Source: Turnera subulata (Eukaryota > Streptophyta > Magnoliopsida > Malpighiales > Passifloraceae). From it: 64,000 nt of DNA. The DNA lies in the NCBI GenBank assembly GCA_028386065.3, contig JAKUCV010001799.1:20788-84787 (forward strand), written 5' to 3'. Position 1 is the stretch's first letter, and each line of letters begins with the position of its first letter. A program made the translations under genes and the position numbers. The notes under the pieces were generated by a model. That model saw only the letters and a list, made by a program, of their open reading frames with translations. It did no database searches and was not told the origin of the DNA. Shown in pieces: positions 45,372 to 56,698 of the stretch.

Positions 45372-47920
45372 TGAAGCGCCCCGACCCGTATTTACCGTAA
45401 CACAGTAAACACGTGCCAAAACTATTCATAATGATAGAACAGACAGTACAACGTGCAAATATTATACAATAGCAACTATCAATACAACTGTCACCCACAC
45501 TCGGGGACCATTATTTAATCCAAACACAGTGCTCTCAGCAGCAGCAGATAGTATCAGTAATATACATATCACAGGAAATCAGCAGTACAACAATATATAT
45601 CACACAGCAGCGGAAATGTAGTACAACATCATAAGCAATAGAATAGCAGCAGAAGACTTATGCACTTGCAACGGTGGTATGGATCCGGAGTCAGGTGGAG
45701 AAGAAAGCAGCAGCCATCGCACGTCGTACCTGAACTACGGAAACAACTTAACCTACGGGATGAAACCCCGCAGGCGAGGGGTGAGTCCGAAGTGCTCACC
45801 GACGAAGGATAAACAGTGATATGCAGGCAACCGTAATACTTAAAAGCAATCACAGACAAGCAACAACATATCTTAACAACTGAGCCAAGGCCAAAAGAAT
45901 ATTTATTATTATTACCAATTTTATCTTCCGGGCCCCCATCACTGGACAAGCTAGGGTCCTACCTGGTTATCAATTATTTCTGGATGCTAGGTCAAGAACC
46001 AATCCACATATCAGAACAACCGGATATTTGGCATATCCGAGCCACTGCGGATATTCGGCATATCCGAGCCACTGGGTATTTGGTATACCCCAACCTCAGG
46101 CGACGTCATGCCAACCAGATATTCGGCATATCTGAGCCACTGCGGATATTCGGCATATCCGAGCCACTGGGTATTCGGTATACCCCAACCTCAGGCCTGA
46201 CGGGCCAATCAAACCAAGTAACCGACCATAGCATCCCAAAATTAATTTTCAAACCATCGGGTCGTACCACTACTTCCACATGACAATTATATCACCATCT
46301 CAATCATTTCCAATTTTCAATTTCCAGTTTCCATTTCTCAATTTTCCACAGTCAACAGTTCAACATCAACCTCAGCATAATATCCACAGAATCGATATCA
46401 CAGTCCAAAAGCAACAATAACATCCACAGCAGATACTTAACCAACAATCAACAATTCAGCAATTCAATCGAACAACAAAGCACACAAAGTATTACAGGCA
46501 ACATAACAAGGGTTATCCATCCTCACCTTAGCTGATATTCAATTATGGAATTGTCCAGCAAGTTCCAAGTCCGGTTCCTCAGCAAATTGTTCGTTATCAA
46601 CTCCTATATCAATCAAATAATATGCACACATAAGATGGTATGCAAATGCCATGTTAATACTGTATACCGTAAATTAAATTCGGCTCGGTTACTCTCCCGG
46701 ATTGATTCCATTATTATCATCATTCACCATTTATTTCAAGTGTCAAAAATACCCTTCTATACTTTTTCCTATACCCGGATACTATTCCGGTATTTTAAAC
46801 TTTGATAATACCCTTTCCATAATTATTTCTTAAGTATATACTTTCCAAAATATTACTTCTTTAAATTATTATTTTCTTCCCATATGTTATATACCTTATA
46901 TTTTTTTCCAAAATTAATTTTCCTCTTCATTATATTTTTTTCCCAGATTCCATCTTCTTTCTATTTTTTTTTAAAATTCAGACTGGGCTAAGCCCAATCC
47001 CCAAACCATCGATTTATTAACTTAACCCAATTCTCAAACCCAACCCACTAGCTAACCCAAAAGCCACAGCCCACAACCTAAATCCAAAGCCCAAACCCAA
47101 CTAGTTCAAACCCACACCATGGCAGCCCACCCTGACCCCGACCCGTCACGCGGAAACGGGTCGAGCTTGACCCATCCATGACCCATCCGGGTCTGCTCAC
47201 CTTCAACGACGGGACGGCGCGAGGAGGCGGCACCGGGGCGAGGCGGACGCTGCGAGGGAGTGCGACGCAAGGGCGCGACGGCAGGTGGTGCTTGGAAGCG
47301 GCGGCCGCGTCGGTTGCAGCGACGAGGAGGAGCGAGGCGGCGCGACCCACGACAGAAGGAAAGGCGGGTCCGGCGGTGGCTTAGTGACCTCCCTGCAGTG
47401 CGTGAGGAGGACGGCGACGACGGCGGAGGAAGAAGCAGGTGGTGATGGCGATGAGCTGAACGGCGACGGAAGGAGGCGCGGGAGGTGGTGTTCTCGGGTG
47501 GAGGTGGTCGGCCGGTGTGGTGGAAGAAGAAAAGAAAAAAAGAAAACGATGGGGAAGGGCTGCTCAAAACGACACAGTAGCGGCTGAATAATTGAACTTC
47601 AATTATGCAGTTACTATGCTGCATGTGAAGTGTGACCTACCTGGACCAGAAAATATCCGGTATACCCACTTATCTTATTTCTGGTCCAAAAATTCGAGGA
47701 TAAACCCGGCTTTTCCGAAGATTCCCGGACCCGAAAAAATCCCAACTTTGGTCCGTAAAATCCGCAGAAAAATCCCGGTCGTAGGACTATGCTCGGTTTC
47801 AGAATTCAAAGCTCGATTTACCACAATTTAATTACCCAAGAATAAAAATTCAACGGTAAATTACTGTAAATTAACTTAAACAGTCCCGGTAAAAATGAGA
47901 TTTTTACCTGGGCTGTTACA
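45372..47920 (-). repeat. G array LTR L3
   Basis: Outer 5' LTR of the array, closely similar to L2 but lacking about 200 bp near 47585 (equivalent of about 42918-43138). Ends at 47920, followed by the ATTAT duplication. Confidence 0.9.
46021..46185 (-). repeat. hairpin array in LTR L3
   Basis: Six hairpins. CGGATAT/ATATCCG at 46021, 46048 and 46143; CAGATAT/ATATCTG at 46116; GGGTAT/ATACCC at 46074 and 46169. Loops are TTGGC, TCGGC, TCGGC, TCGGC, TTGGT and TCGGT. Stem changes are matched on both arms. Confidence 0.85.
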
Positions 47921-49418
47921 ATTATTTTCTCTCGAAAATTATGGTTGAGGAATATATATATATATATATATATATATGTACTTTGAAAATTAAAGGTAAT
48001 TATATTTTGTGTTGGAAAATATTATTATATATTTAGAAAAAGATAAATACTATATATATATTTTCTGAAAATTATAAATACGTTATTAATTTTTCAAGGA
48101 AATTATGGTAATTATTATTTTGGGAAAAAGTATATTATTTTATGAAATGTTTTGATTCAATAGTTTTGCAAATATATTTTTGTAACCTTATATGCATACG
48201 ATATATTTTCGGTAAATGGAAATAATAAGGATATAAACCGGGATGGGATTATTTCGCAGTATTGGCATCATAGCATACCGATTATGTGCATTTATGTGTA
48301 TATATTGTTTTGTCGTATAGGTTCGAATATCGGGCAGTTTCCCGAGGAGCCGGCGTCGGACCGGTCATTGTTTCCGGAGTTGAGTAATCGGCCAAGGTGA
48401 GGATGGATTTCCTTCAATTTATGCCTATACTACTCGGTTGTTGTGTTTGATGGTTGTTGCACTGTTAATTGTTGCATTTGCTGTGGATTGATTCGGGATG
48501 TTTATCCCATGTCGGTTTTGGATGTTTATCCTTCGTCTTTTTGGTTTAAAGTATAAAAGAATTAATAATAAATTGTGACAAGGATGTCGATCTTTGGTTT
48601 TGGATAGGGATGTCTATCCCGGTATTTTGGTTAGGGATGTTGATCCCTGAGATTTAATTTTGACGACGATAATATAATTGTCACGTGGTAAGTAGTGGTA
48701 CGACTCGTTGGTTTAAGACTGTTTCGTGGTGGCCGTGACCTGGGTTCTTGTGATAAGCATGTCTATGCTTGGGATGTCAATCCCGTGATTATTTTTGGAA
48801 TGTCTATCCCTGGGTTCGTATTTTTGGGATGTCGATCCCTGGGTTCTCTGGATTTGGTCTGGCACCCAGAATGTGTTGATAACTAGGTCTGACCTCTAGC
48901 TTATCCGTGACGGGGCCCGGAAAAAATAAAATTGGATAATTGAATTTCATTTGAGTCTTTTGGTCTTGGACCGGTTTTGGGTCTTGTCCTTTGGTTTGAC
49001 TGTTATGTTTACACCTTGAGTATTTATAGTGTGCATATTGATTGTCTTTCCTTCGTCGGTGAGCACTTCGGACTCACCCCTCACCTGCGGGCTTTCATCC
49101 CGTAGGATGAGTTATTTTTTGGTACAGGTTCGATGCATACCAGACAGGCTGCAGCGTATTCCCTTGGACAGGACTTGGATCCATAGTTTGCATCTATATC
49201 GCATACAGTGTTTTTGTGAGTTATTAAGTCTTCCGCTGTGCATTACTTTTTATATTGTTGGGCCGTTGGGCCAGTTGAATTATTATTGATGTTTTTATTT
49301 TGGGCTGTTGAGCCCGTATTCGTGTTGTATACATTGTATGCTGGTCTTACTTTGGTTGGGTCGTCACAGTTCCGACACGTGTTTACTGCGTACGGTAAAT
49401 ACGGGTCGGGGCGTTTCA
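47921..49418 (+). repeat. P2 5' LTR, right part
   Basis: It continues the LTR interrupted at 38280, with a (TA)n run near 47955, the hairpin array (about 48490-48850), the conserved block (49060-49110) and the end GTTTCA at 49418. Confidence 0.85.
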
Positions 49419-49421
49419 TTT

Positions 49422-49433
49422 TGGTAGCGGAGC
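49422..49433 (+). other. primer binding site of P2
   Basis: TGGTAGCGGAGC, four bases after the 5' LTR. Confidence 0.6.
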
Positions 49434-49690
49434 AGGCGTTAGGTCTTGTTGGGCTGTCTTTGTGTGATTGTTGTCCTTGTTTGCATAATTTGCTCCATTT
49501 GTTTATTATTTTATATCATTTTAGTTAATGCATTATGGATCCAGTCAAGGGACGCCAGCTGTCGCAGAACATACACATAAGAGGTAATGATGCCATAGAA
49601 AAGCGGAAATATAAATATTATTAATAATACTAATATTTTCATTACAAGATAAATATTACATTGATATTTTATTAAAAAAAGAAAATACAT

Positions 49691-50374
49691 TCATCGCCTT
49701 GGAACGACGTTGACCCTGAAGCTGTTGGGGTCATTGTTGATGTTGACCGTGATCCTGTCGCTCCATGAGAACCACATGCCGCTTGCGTTGTTCTGGCCAG
49801 GAAGCTCGAACCGGTTTGCTGCAGGGAACCGGAGTGGGATGAGACCATGATCGTCTTCAGGTTGCCACTGGGTCTCCGTGAGAAGAACCATATTTGGCTT
49901 GTATTGGTTCTTCAGGTCCCTCAGGGCACACGAGAACTCCTGGGAACGCCTTGCAACTCCTCTGCAGTTCCATACCAGCAGTCGGGCCTTTGGCCAGGTT
50001 GGAGGTAGCCGAGTCATTCTGGGCATGCTTTGGGCCGTCATCGAGAGTTGGTAGTAGGCATCTTGCTCTGGGAATTGGCAAGTGGACTCTAGGTTGAACT
50101 CCTGAAGTCTTTCAGAGATGAAAAACATGACGGAGTTTGCCGAGCCGTAGAAGGAGGTCCTCGGGGTTCCATGGTCCTCTAGGAAGAACGTCTCTTCCAT
50201 GGGAGTGACGAAGAACCTTGATGAGTAGAGTTCGTCGACGAAGACCAGACGTGGCATTCTGCCGAGCTCGTTCGGAAGTTCTTCGGGACGTTCGTTGATC
50301 ATGCTGTAGGCCAGCCAGTTTCTTCTGCCTAGATTGGCACCTTCGACAAAGAAGACGGATGATGGAGCAGGCAT
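49691..50374 (-). CDS. antisense ORF-a of P2 (227 aa)
   Basis: Same length as the P1 copy with no indels, and about 22 amino-acid differences by eye. It keeps WNCRG at 135-139 and has TET with the Glu (167) that P1 has lost. The N-terminal 125 residues (MPAPSSVFFVEGANLGRRNW...) are of unknown type. The C-terminal half is the start of a LINE APE endonuclease fold, ending before the later catalytic motifs. GTATAAAAG lies about 112 bp upstream (50483-50491). Antisense to P2. Confidence 0.65.
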   Translation of the reverse strand: MPAPSSVFFVEGANLGRRNWLAYSMINERPEELPNELGRMPRLVFVDELYSSRFFVTPMEETFFLEDHGTPRTSFYGSANSVMFFISERLQEFNLESTCQFPEQDAYYQLSMTAQSMPRMTRLPPTWPKARLLVWNCRGVARRSQEFSCALRDLKNQYKPNMVLLTETQWQPEDDHGLIPLRFPAANRFELPGQNNASGMWFSWSDRITVNINNDPNSFRVNVVPRR

Positions 50375-50482
50375 CGTGTTTTGGAAGCGTGGATATTTTG
50401 TTTTTCTGAGCGTTGTGGTTTTATTTTTTTGAGTGTTGTTTGCTTTTAGATGCTTTTGATGAATTACTCCTCACCGCTCCGT

Positions 50483-50491
50483 CTTTTATAC
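50483..50491 (-). promoter_or_regulatory. TATA box of P2 ORF-a
   Basis: GTATAAAAG on the minus strand, at the same distance from the ATG as in P1, although the sequence between differs and P1 has an extra purine tract further up. Confidence 0.5.
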
Positions 50492-51308
50492 TCTTATGGG
50501 GAGCGTGATTATCGCTTTCAATTTTCAAGGTTTTGCTTTTTGAAAATTTTGCCGTTGCTTCATTTATTGTTTCGTTACTTTATACGTTTTTCGGGCTACA
50601 ATGCCAGAGTTTTTCAACCTTTTCCCATCTTATGATTTTCTTTCGCTCTGGCTACCTTGTCCTTTCTTTTCATGGTTTTCTATGTTTTCTTGCATCTTTT
50701 ATCACATGCATTCGTGACCGTTGAGGCTGGACTGATGGGACCGTACCTCGAGTAGAGCGCATGTGCGACAAGGTTACAGCTGTTCGGACATCGTGGAGAG
50801 ATACGAGACTTGACAAACGTTTTTGGCTTATGCAGAATTTGTGAACAAGTGGGTATGTTTCTTTCGAGGGACACAAGACGCTCTCGTGATCGTCACCGTG
50901 CGAGTTAACGGATATCTTTTTCACGAGGGAAACCGACGTCACCGTTAGTTGCACGTGTTACGTTTCTCGGGATCGAGGATAGTTACGATCGATCTAGAGC
51001 GCCGAGCAAGAAAACATGTTTTTGTTTTAATTTATTTACGTTTAGATTTTGTTAAACGAGTTTTGTTTTGTTTTAATTTCTTATGTTGGTATTGCTTTCT
51101 TTTTGTTGGTTCTGTTTTTAACATATTTATGTTTGATTTTATTTTCCTTTTTGATGGTTTTTGTTTTGCTTTAAATATTTTGTTTTTCAGTTAAACATGA
51201 TTTTTCATATCTTAATAAGAGAATTCATAATATAAGAGTTTTGGTATAAAAGGAAATTTATTTTATTTATTTATTTTATAATAGTTTTACAACAGGAGAA
51301 GAAGTACT

Positions 51309-51686
51309 CTATGGAGTTACTTGCTTCTCTAGATCTTTTACAAGTTTTTGGACGGTTTTCATGTGAGGGAAGAGCTCCGCGCATGCCAGTTCTATCTGCG
51401 CCACCGCCGAGCTGATCTTCTTCAGTGAGACGTTCAGCTGCGTCAGCATCTGCTGCGGAGTGCTGCTTTCAGCTATCGCCTTGCCCTTCTTATCCTCAGC
51501 TTTCTTGAAAGCACGTTTCTTTCGCCGTCTGCTGGAGACCACCATGTGTTCTTTCAGGCCGACGATGTTCGTCTTGAACCGTTTCTTGGGAGGTTCTTCA
51601 TCGGAGCTTGTCGGGAAGGCAGTGCCGCCGATGTAGCTGTTGTTCTCGGAGTCTGAGGTAGTTCGAGATCGAATTGGAGAGTCCAT
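51309..51686 (-). CDS. antisense ORF-b of P2 (125 aa)
   Basis: Intact and the same length as the P1 copy. The Ser/Asp-rich start, PPKKRFK at 32-38 and the C-terminal heptad region are conserved. The basic stretch SRRRKKRAFKK is stronger here than in P1. CTATAAGA at 51723-51730 is a likely TATA box, and AATAAA repeats follow the stop (about 51262-51275). Role unknown; nuclear location and self-association are inferences from motif and coiled coil. Confidence 0.6.
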   Translation of the reverse strand: MDSPIRSRTTSDSENNSYIGGTAFPTSSDEEPPKKRFKTNIVGLKEHMVVSSRRRKKRAFKKAEDKKGKAIAESSTPQQMLTQLNVSLKKISSAVAQIELACAELFPHMKTVQKLVKDLEKQVTP

Positions 51687-51722
51687 GACTGTGTGTGAGT
51701 TTGCATGTCATGAGGGTTGGTT

Positions 51723-51730
51723 CTTATAGA
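51723..51730 (-). promoter_or_regulatory. TATA-like box of P2 ORF-b
   Basis: Minus strand TCTATAAG, about 37-44 bp before the ORF-b ATG. Confidence 0.35.
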
Positions 51731-51870
51731 GGACGAGATGTCCCTTAGGGGTATAAGCGGTATCTCGGGTTGAGGTTGGACACCTGGCAGAGTGTGCCAG
51801 AAGCTTATCGTGGTAGGACCCACGGATAAGACGGAATTTCGGGGACGAAATTTTTTTAAGGTAGGTAGAC

Positions 51871-53182
51871 TGTAACAGCCCGGGTAAAATTTTGGATTTT
51901 TACCGGGACTGTAAAAGTCTTTTTACCGTGATTTACTGTTGAATTAATCTTGGGTAATTAATTCAAGGTAAATCGGGCGTTGTTTTTCGAAACCGAGAGT
52001 TTTCCCGAGCTCGTGATTTTTCCGTGGATTTTTCGGGCCTAAGTTGGTATTTTTCGGGTCCTGGGATCTTCGGAAAAATCACACCGGAAAATAACTAAGT
52101 GGGTATCATTTATTTTCTGGTCAGGACCGGACTCGCTCCATAATGCAGACAAGCTGCATTATTGGAGAATCACAGGCTTTACAGTGTTTCATCGGTTTAT
52201 AAAGAGGAAGGCAGAGGAGAAGGAGAGGAAGAGAGGAAGAGGAGAAGAAAAAAAAAAGAGAGAAAAAGAAAAAGAGGGAAAAGAAGAAAAGAGAGAAAAA
52301 AAGAGAAAAAAAAAAGGAAAAAAAAAAGAAAAGAAATAAAAAAATGAAAAAAAAAGAAACTGAAACAGAAAAAAAAATGAGAAGAAAGAAAATGAGTGAA
52401 AAAAAGAAAAGAAAAAGAAAAGAAAAACAAGAAAAGGAATTACTGAAAAATCGGGAAAAAGAAGTGGAGAAAAAAAGAAGAAAAATGGAAAAATAGAGGG
52501 CACTGTTCATCGTCACCCCCGCGCCCTCGGATACTGTGCACGCCGTGACGATTCGTGCCACCTCGCGTGCCACCGCGGCCACCACCGTGCTCGTCGTCCC
52601 GTCGCCGACCTGTTGCTGTCGCCCCCGTCGTATTCCGCCGCCTGAAGACCCGCGACGCGCCGTTGACCCGCGTAAGACCCGGCGGATCTTGCTTCCTCCG
52701 CGCCTGCTCTGCCGCCTGTCGTCGCCGCGCCTCCTTTCCGCCGCTCTCGCGCCGCACTAAGCCACCTAATGCCGCTGCTGTGCTCGGTCGACCTTCCCTC
52801 GAGCTGTCGTCGTGCCGCCGCCTCTGTACCCGCTGGTAAGGTCGGGTGACCCGCTGTGCTGTCCGGGTCGCGCCTGGGTCTGGATCCGGGTTGCGACCAG
52901 TTTCTGTTTTTTTATTAAAAAAACAAAAAAATATACATATATTTATTTATTTATTTATTTGTTGCTATTTAATTTTGGAAAAAAAATATATATTTATTTT
53001 GAAAAAATCATGTTCAGTTTAATTCTGTTATTTTGAGAAAAATATAAATATATATACTTTGATAAATAATTAAGTTATGATTTGAAGAAAAACTAATATT
53101 ATTTGGAAAAATACAAATATTATGAAATTAATTTCTGGAAAATTAATATATGTATTATTTTCTCTGGAAAATTATGGTTGAG

Positions 53183-53218
<36 letters not shown>

Positions 53219-54536
53219 TTTGAAAATTAAAGGTAATTATATTTTGTGTTGGAAAATATTATTATATATTTAGAAAAAGATAAATACTATATATATATTT
53301 TCTGAAAATTATAAATACGTTATTAATTTTTCAAGAAGGTTATGGTATTTATTATTTTGGGAAAAATTATATTATTTTATGAAATGTTTTGATTCAATAG
53401 TTTTGGAAATATATTTTTTGTAACCTTATATGCATACGATATATTTTCGGTAAATGGAAATAATAAGGATATAAACCGGGATGGGATTATTTCGCAGTAT
53501 TGGCATCATAGCATACCGATTATGTGCATTTATGTGTATATATTGTTTTGTCATATAGGTTTGGATATCGGGCAGTTTCCCGAGGAGCCGGCGTCGGACC
53601 GGTCATTGTTTCCGGAGTTGAGTAATCGGCCAAGGTGAGGATGGATTTCCTTCAGTATGTGCCTATACTACTCGGTTGTTGTATTTGATGGTTGTTGCAC
53701 TGTTAATTGTTGCATTTGCTGTGGATTGATTCGGGATGTTTATCCCATGTCGGTTTTGGATGTTTATCCTTGCGTCTTTTTGGTTTAAAATGTAAAGGAA
53801 TTAATAATAAATTGTGACAAGGATGTCGATCCTTGGTTTTGGATAGGTATGTCTATCCCGGTATTTTGGTTAGGGATGCTGATCCCTGAGATTTAATTTT
53901 GACGACGATAATATAATTGTCACGTGGTAAGTAGTGGTACGACTCGATGGTTTAAGACTGTTTCGTGGTGGCCGTGACCTGGGTTCTTGTGATAAGCATG
54001 TCTATGCTTGGGATGTCTATCCCGTGATTATTTTTGGGATGTCTATCCCTGGGTTCGTATTTTTAGGATGTCGATCCCTGGGTTCTCTGGATTTGGTCTG
54101 GCACCCAGAATGTGTCGATAACCAGGTCTGACCTCTAGCTTATCCGTGACGGGGCCCAGAAAAGATAAAATTGGATAATTGGATTTCATTTGAGTCTTTT
54201 GGTCTGGGACCGGTTTTGGGTCTTGTCCTTTGGTTTGACTGTTATGTTTAGACCTTGAGTATTTATAGTGTGCATATTGATTGTCTTTCCTTCGTCGGTG
54301 AGCACTTCGGACTCACCCCTCACCTGCGGGCTTTCATCCCGTAGGATGAGTTATTTTTTGGTACAGGTTCGATGCATACCAGACAGGCTGCGGCGTATTC
54401 CCTTGGACAGGACTTGGATCCATAGTTTGCATCTTGTTCCTGTTGTATACACTGTATGCTGGTCTTACTTTGGTTGGGTCGTCACAGTTCCGGCACGTGT
54501 TTACTGCGTACGGTAAATTAGGGTCGGGGCGTTTCA
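51871..54536 (+). repeat. P2 3' LTR
   Basis: TGTAACAG ... GTTTCA. Same internal order as the P1 LTR: purine tract 52200-52490, CpG-rich block 52500-52890, AT-rich part with (TA)n at about 53187, hairpin array 53730-54080, conserved block 54300-54350. It lacks about 150 bp near 54433 present in the 5' copy. Confidence 0.9.
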
Positions 54537-56201
54537 ATGTTTATATGATTATAATTTCTGGAAAAAGAATACATATAGTATATGCTTACCTTAATATATA
54601 TATTTGATAAATAATAATTTTTTGGATATATATATATATATATATTTAATTTATGTTGCTAGGAAAATAAAGAATATGACATAATTTTGAGAATTAAGGC
54701 TAAATGACATAATTTATTATTTGAAAGTATTTTCTGATATATATAATATGTTAAGTATTTATTATGGTGACACTTTTATCTTATGGAAAAGAATATACGA
54801 TATGGTAAGAAAATAATAATTAATTTCAAGGAAATATTTTCGGAAAAAGGTTTAATTATGGTAAAAGATGATAATAAAAGATATGAACCGGGATGGGTTT
54901 ATTTCGCAGTATTGACATCATAGCATACCGATTATGTGCATTTATGTGAGCATGTTGTTTTGTTGTATAGGTTATGATATCGGGCAGTTTCCCGAGGAGC
55001 CGGCTTTGGACCGGTCATTGTCTTCAGAGTTGAGTAATCGGCAAAGGTGAGGATGGATTTCCTTTGATATGTGTCTGTATTACTCGGTTGTTGTGTTTGA
55101 TGATTGTTGCACTGTTGAGTGTTGCATTTGTTGTGGTATGATTCGGGATGTTTATCCCAGTGTCTTGATTGGTTTTGGGATATTTATCCCCATACGTTGA
55201 GTTTTTGGGTATTTATCACTGTGTCTTTTGGTATAACGAATAATGAATTAAATAATAAAATGTGATAAGGATGTCGATCCTTGGTTTTGGATGGGATGTC
55301 TATCCCGGTATTTTGGTTAGGGATGTTGATCCCTGTGATTTGGTTTTGAATGATGATAATATAATTGTCACGTGGTAAGTAGTGGTACGACTCGATGGTT
55401 TAAGACTGTTTTGTGGTGGCCATGACCTGGGTTACTTGTGATAAGCATGTCTATGCTTGGGATGTCTATCCCGTAATTATATTTGGGATGTCTATCCCTG
55501 GGTTACTATTTTGGGATGTCTATCCCTGGGTTACTATTTTGGGATGTCGATCCCTGGGCTCTCTTGGTTTTGTCTGGCACCAGAAATATGTTGAGAACCA
55601 GGTCTGACCCCTAGCTTATCCGTGACGGGGCCAGAAAAGGTAAAATTGGAAATTGGATTTTTGTTTAAGTCTTTTTGGTCTTGGACCAGTTTTGAGTCGA
55701 GTCTTTTGGTTTGGTGTGATTGGCTGTTGCGCCTGTTTTCGACCTTGAGTAATTTATAGTGTTGCATATTGATCGTCTATCCATGGTTGTGAGCACTTCG
55801 GACTCACCCCTCACCTGCGGGCTTTCATCCCGTAGGATGAGTTATTTGTGGTACATGTTTGATGCATTCCAGACAGGCTGCGGCGTTATCCCTTGGACAG
55901 TACTCGGATCCATAGTTTGCATCATGTGTCGCATACAGTGTCTTTGTGAGTTATTAAGTCTTCCGCTGTGCTGTTTATTGCTATTGTTGGGCCATTGGGC
56001 CGGTTGTGTTATTATAGATGATCCCGGGTTCGGGTGATATGTTTGATGTTGGGCCGAAGGGCCAGATTTCATATGTTTATATTTTGGGCTGTTGAGCCAG
56101 TTTTTTGTTGTATACACTGTATGCTGGGCTTTGTTTGGTTGGGTCGTTACAGTTCCGGCACGTGTTTACTGTGTACGGTAAATACGGGTCGGGGCGCTTC
56201 A
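54537..56201 (+). repeat. P3: LTR fragment of a further P-type element
   Basis: It starts mid-LTR in the AT-rich part right where P2 ends, and runs through a hairpin array (about 55143-55560) and the conserved block (55795-55845) to GCTTCA at 56201. No primer site follows. P2 probably inserted into this LTR, and the other half was lost with the P2 5' end. Confidence 0.75.
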
Positions 56202-56698
56202 TTTTGAACTTAGCAAAATATAAAATCAAGAACAATGATTATAAAGAAGAATAATCGCGAGAACTCATGAGGGATGTGCTCGAAATTTATTGAAACTATC
56301 TAATAAATTCAAATTGATATATAAATGATGAAAGCATCTAATAAATTGAATAGGATAATTATTTTCGTATTGACTTTAAAAATTCTAAAAAACATATTAC
56401 AATGTCTTATATATCAAAATAAATAAGATATTTATGTAAAAAAATACAAATAAATGAGAAGTAACATAAAATTTTAAAAATACATCAAGCTATATAAAAA
56501 ATTTAGAATAATTAATATAAACTCTATGGAAGAGAGGTAAAGGCAGCAAATAAAAGGTGAAAATATAAGCATGTTATAGAATAATATCATACAAATAATA
56601 TAAAAATTTAAAAGTCGACATAAAAAAATAATATATGAGAAAAAAATTAATTTGTTATCATGTAATAATATTTTAAAATTATTAAAATAATTCTATAT
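56202..56698. other. AT-rich spacer
   Basis: No ORF or element recognised between P3 and the solo LTR. Confidence 0.6.

Larger units (their letters stand above)
38281..47920 (-). mobile_element. G: tandem LTR-int-LTR-int-LTR gypsy (Tekay-like) array
   Basis: LTRs at 38281-39090 (L1, reduced), 40682-43476 (L2) and 45372-47920 (L3). Internal parts are 39091-40681 (G1) and 43477-45371 (G2). All are on the minus strand. The whole is flanked by ATTAT (38276-38280 and 47921-47925), a 5-bp target duplication. The array thus behaves as one insertion that either arrived or later grew by LTR-LTR recombination. Each internal part has a primer site followed straight by protease and RT; gag is missing. 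Confidence 0.9.
37455..54536 (+). mobile_element. P2: second P-type element, interrupted by the G array
   Basis: The 5' LTR is in two parts: about 37455-38280 (5' end missing, starting in the purine tract) and 47921-49418. Then primer site (49422-49433), internal region to 51870 with antisense ORF-a and ORF-b, and 3' LTR 51871-54536. The G array (38281-47920) sits in the 5' LTR. Without it the sequence is continuous with the 3' LTR near 53155. Confidence 0.85.

Noticed and set aside
52162..52585. Lys-rich and Phe-rich ORFs up to 154 codons
   Set aside because: Purine tract of the P2 3' LTR; low complexity.
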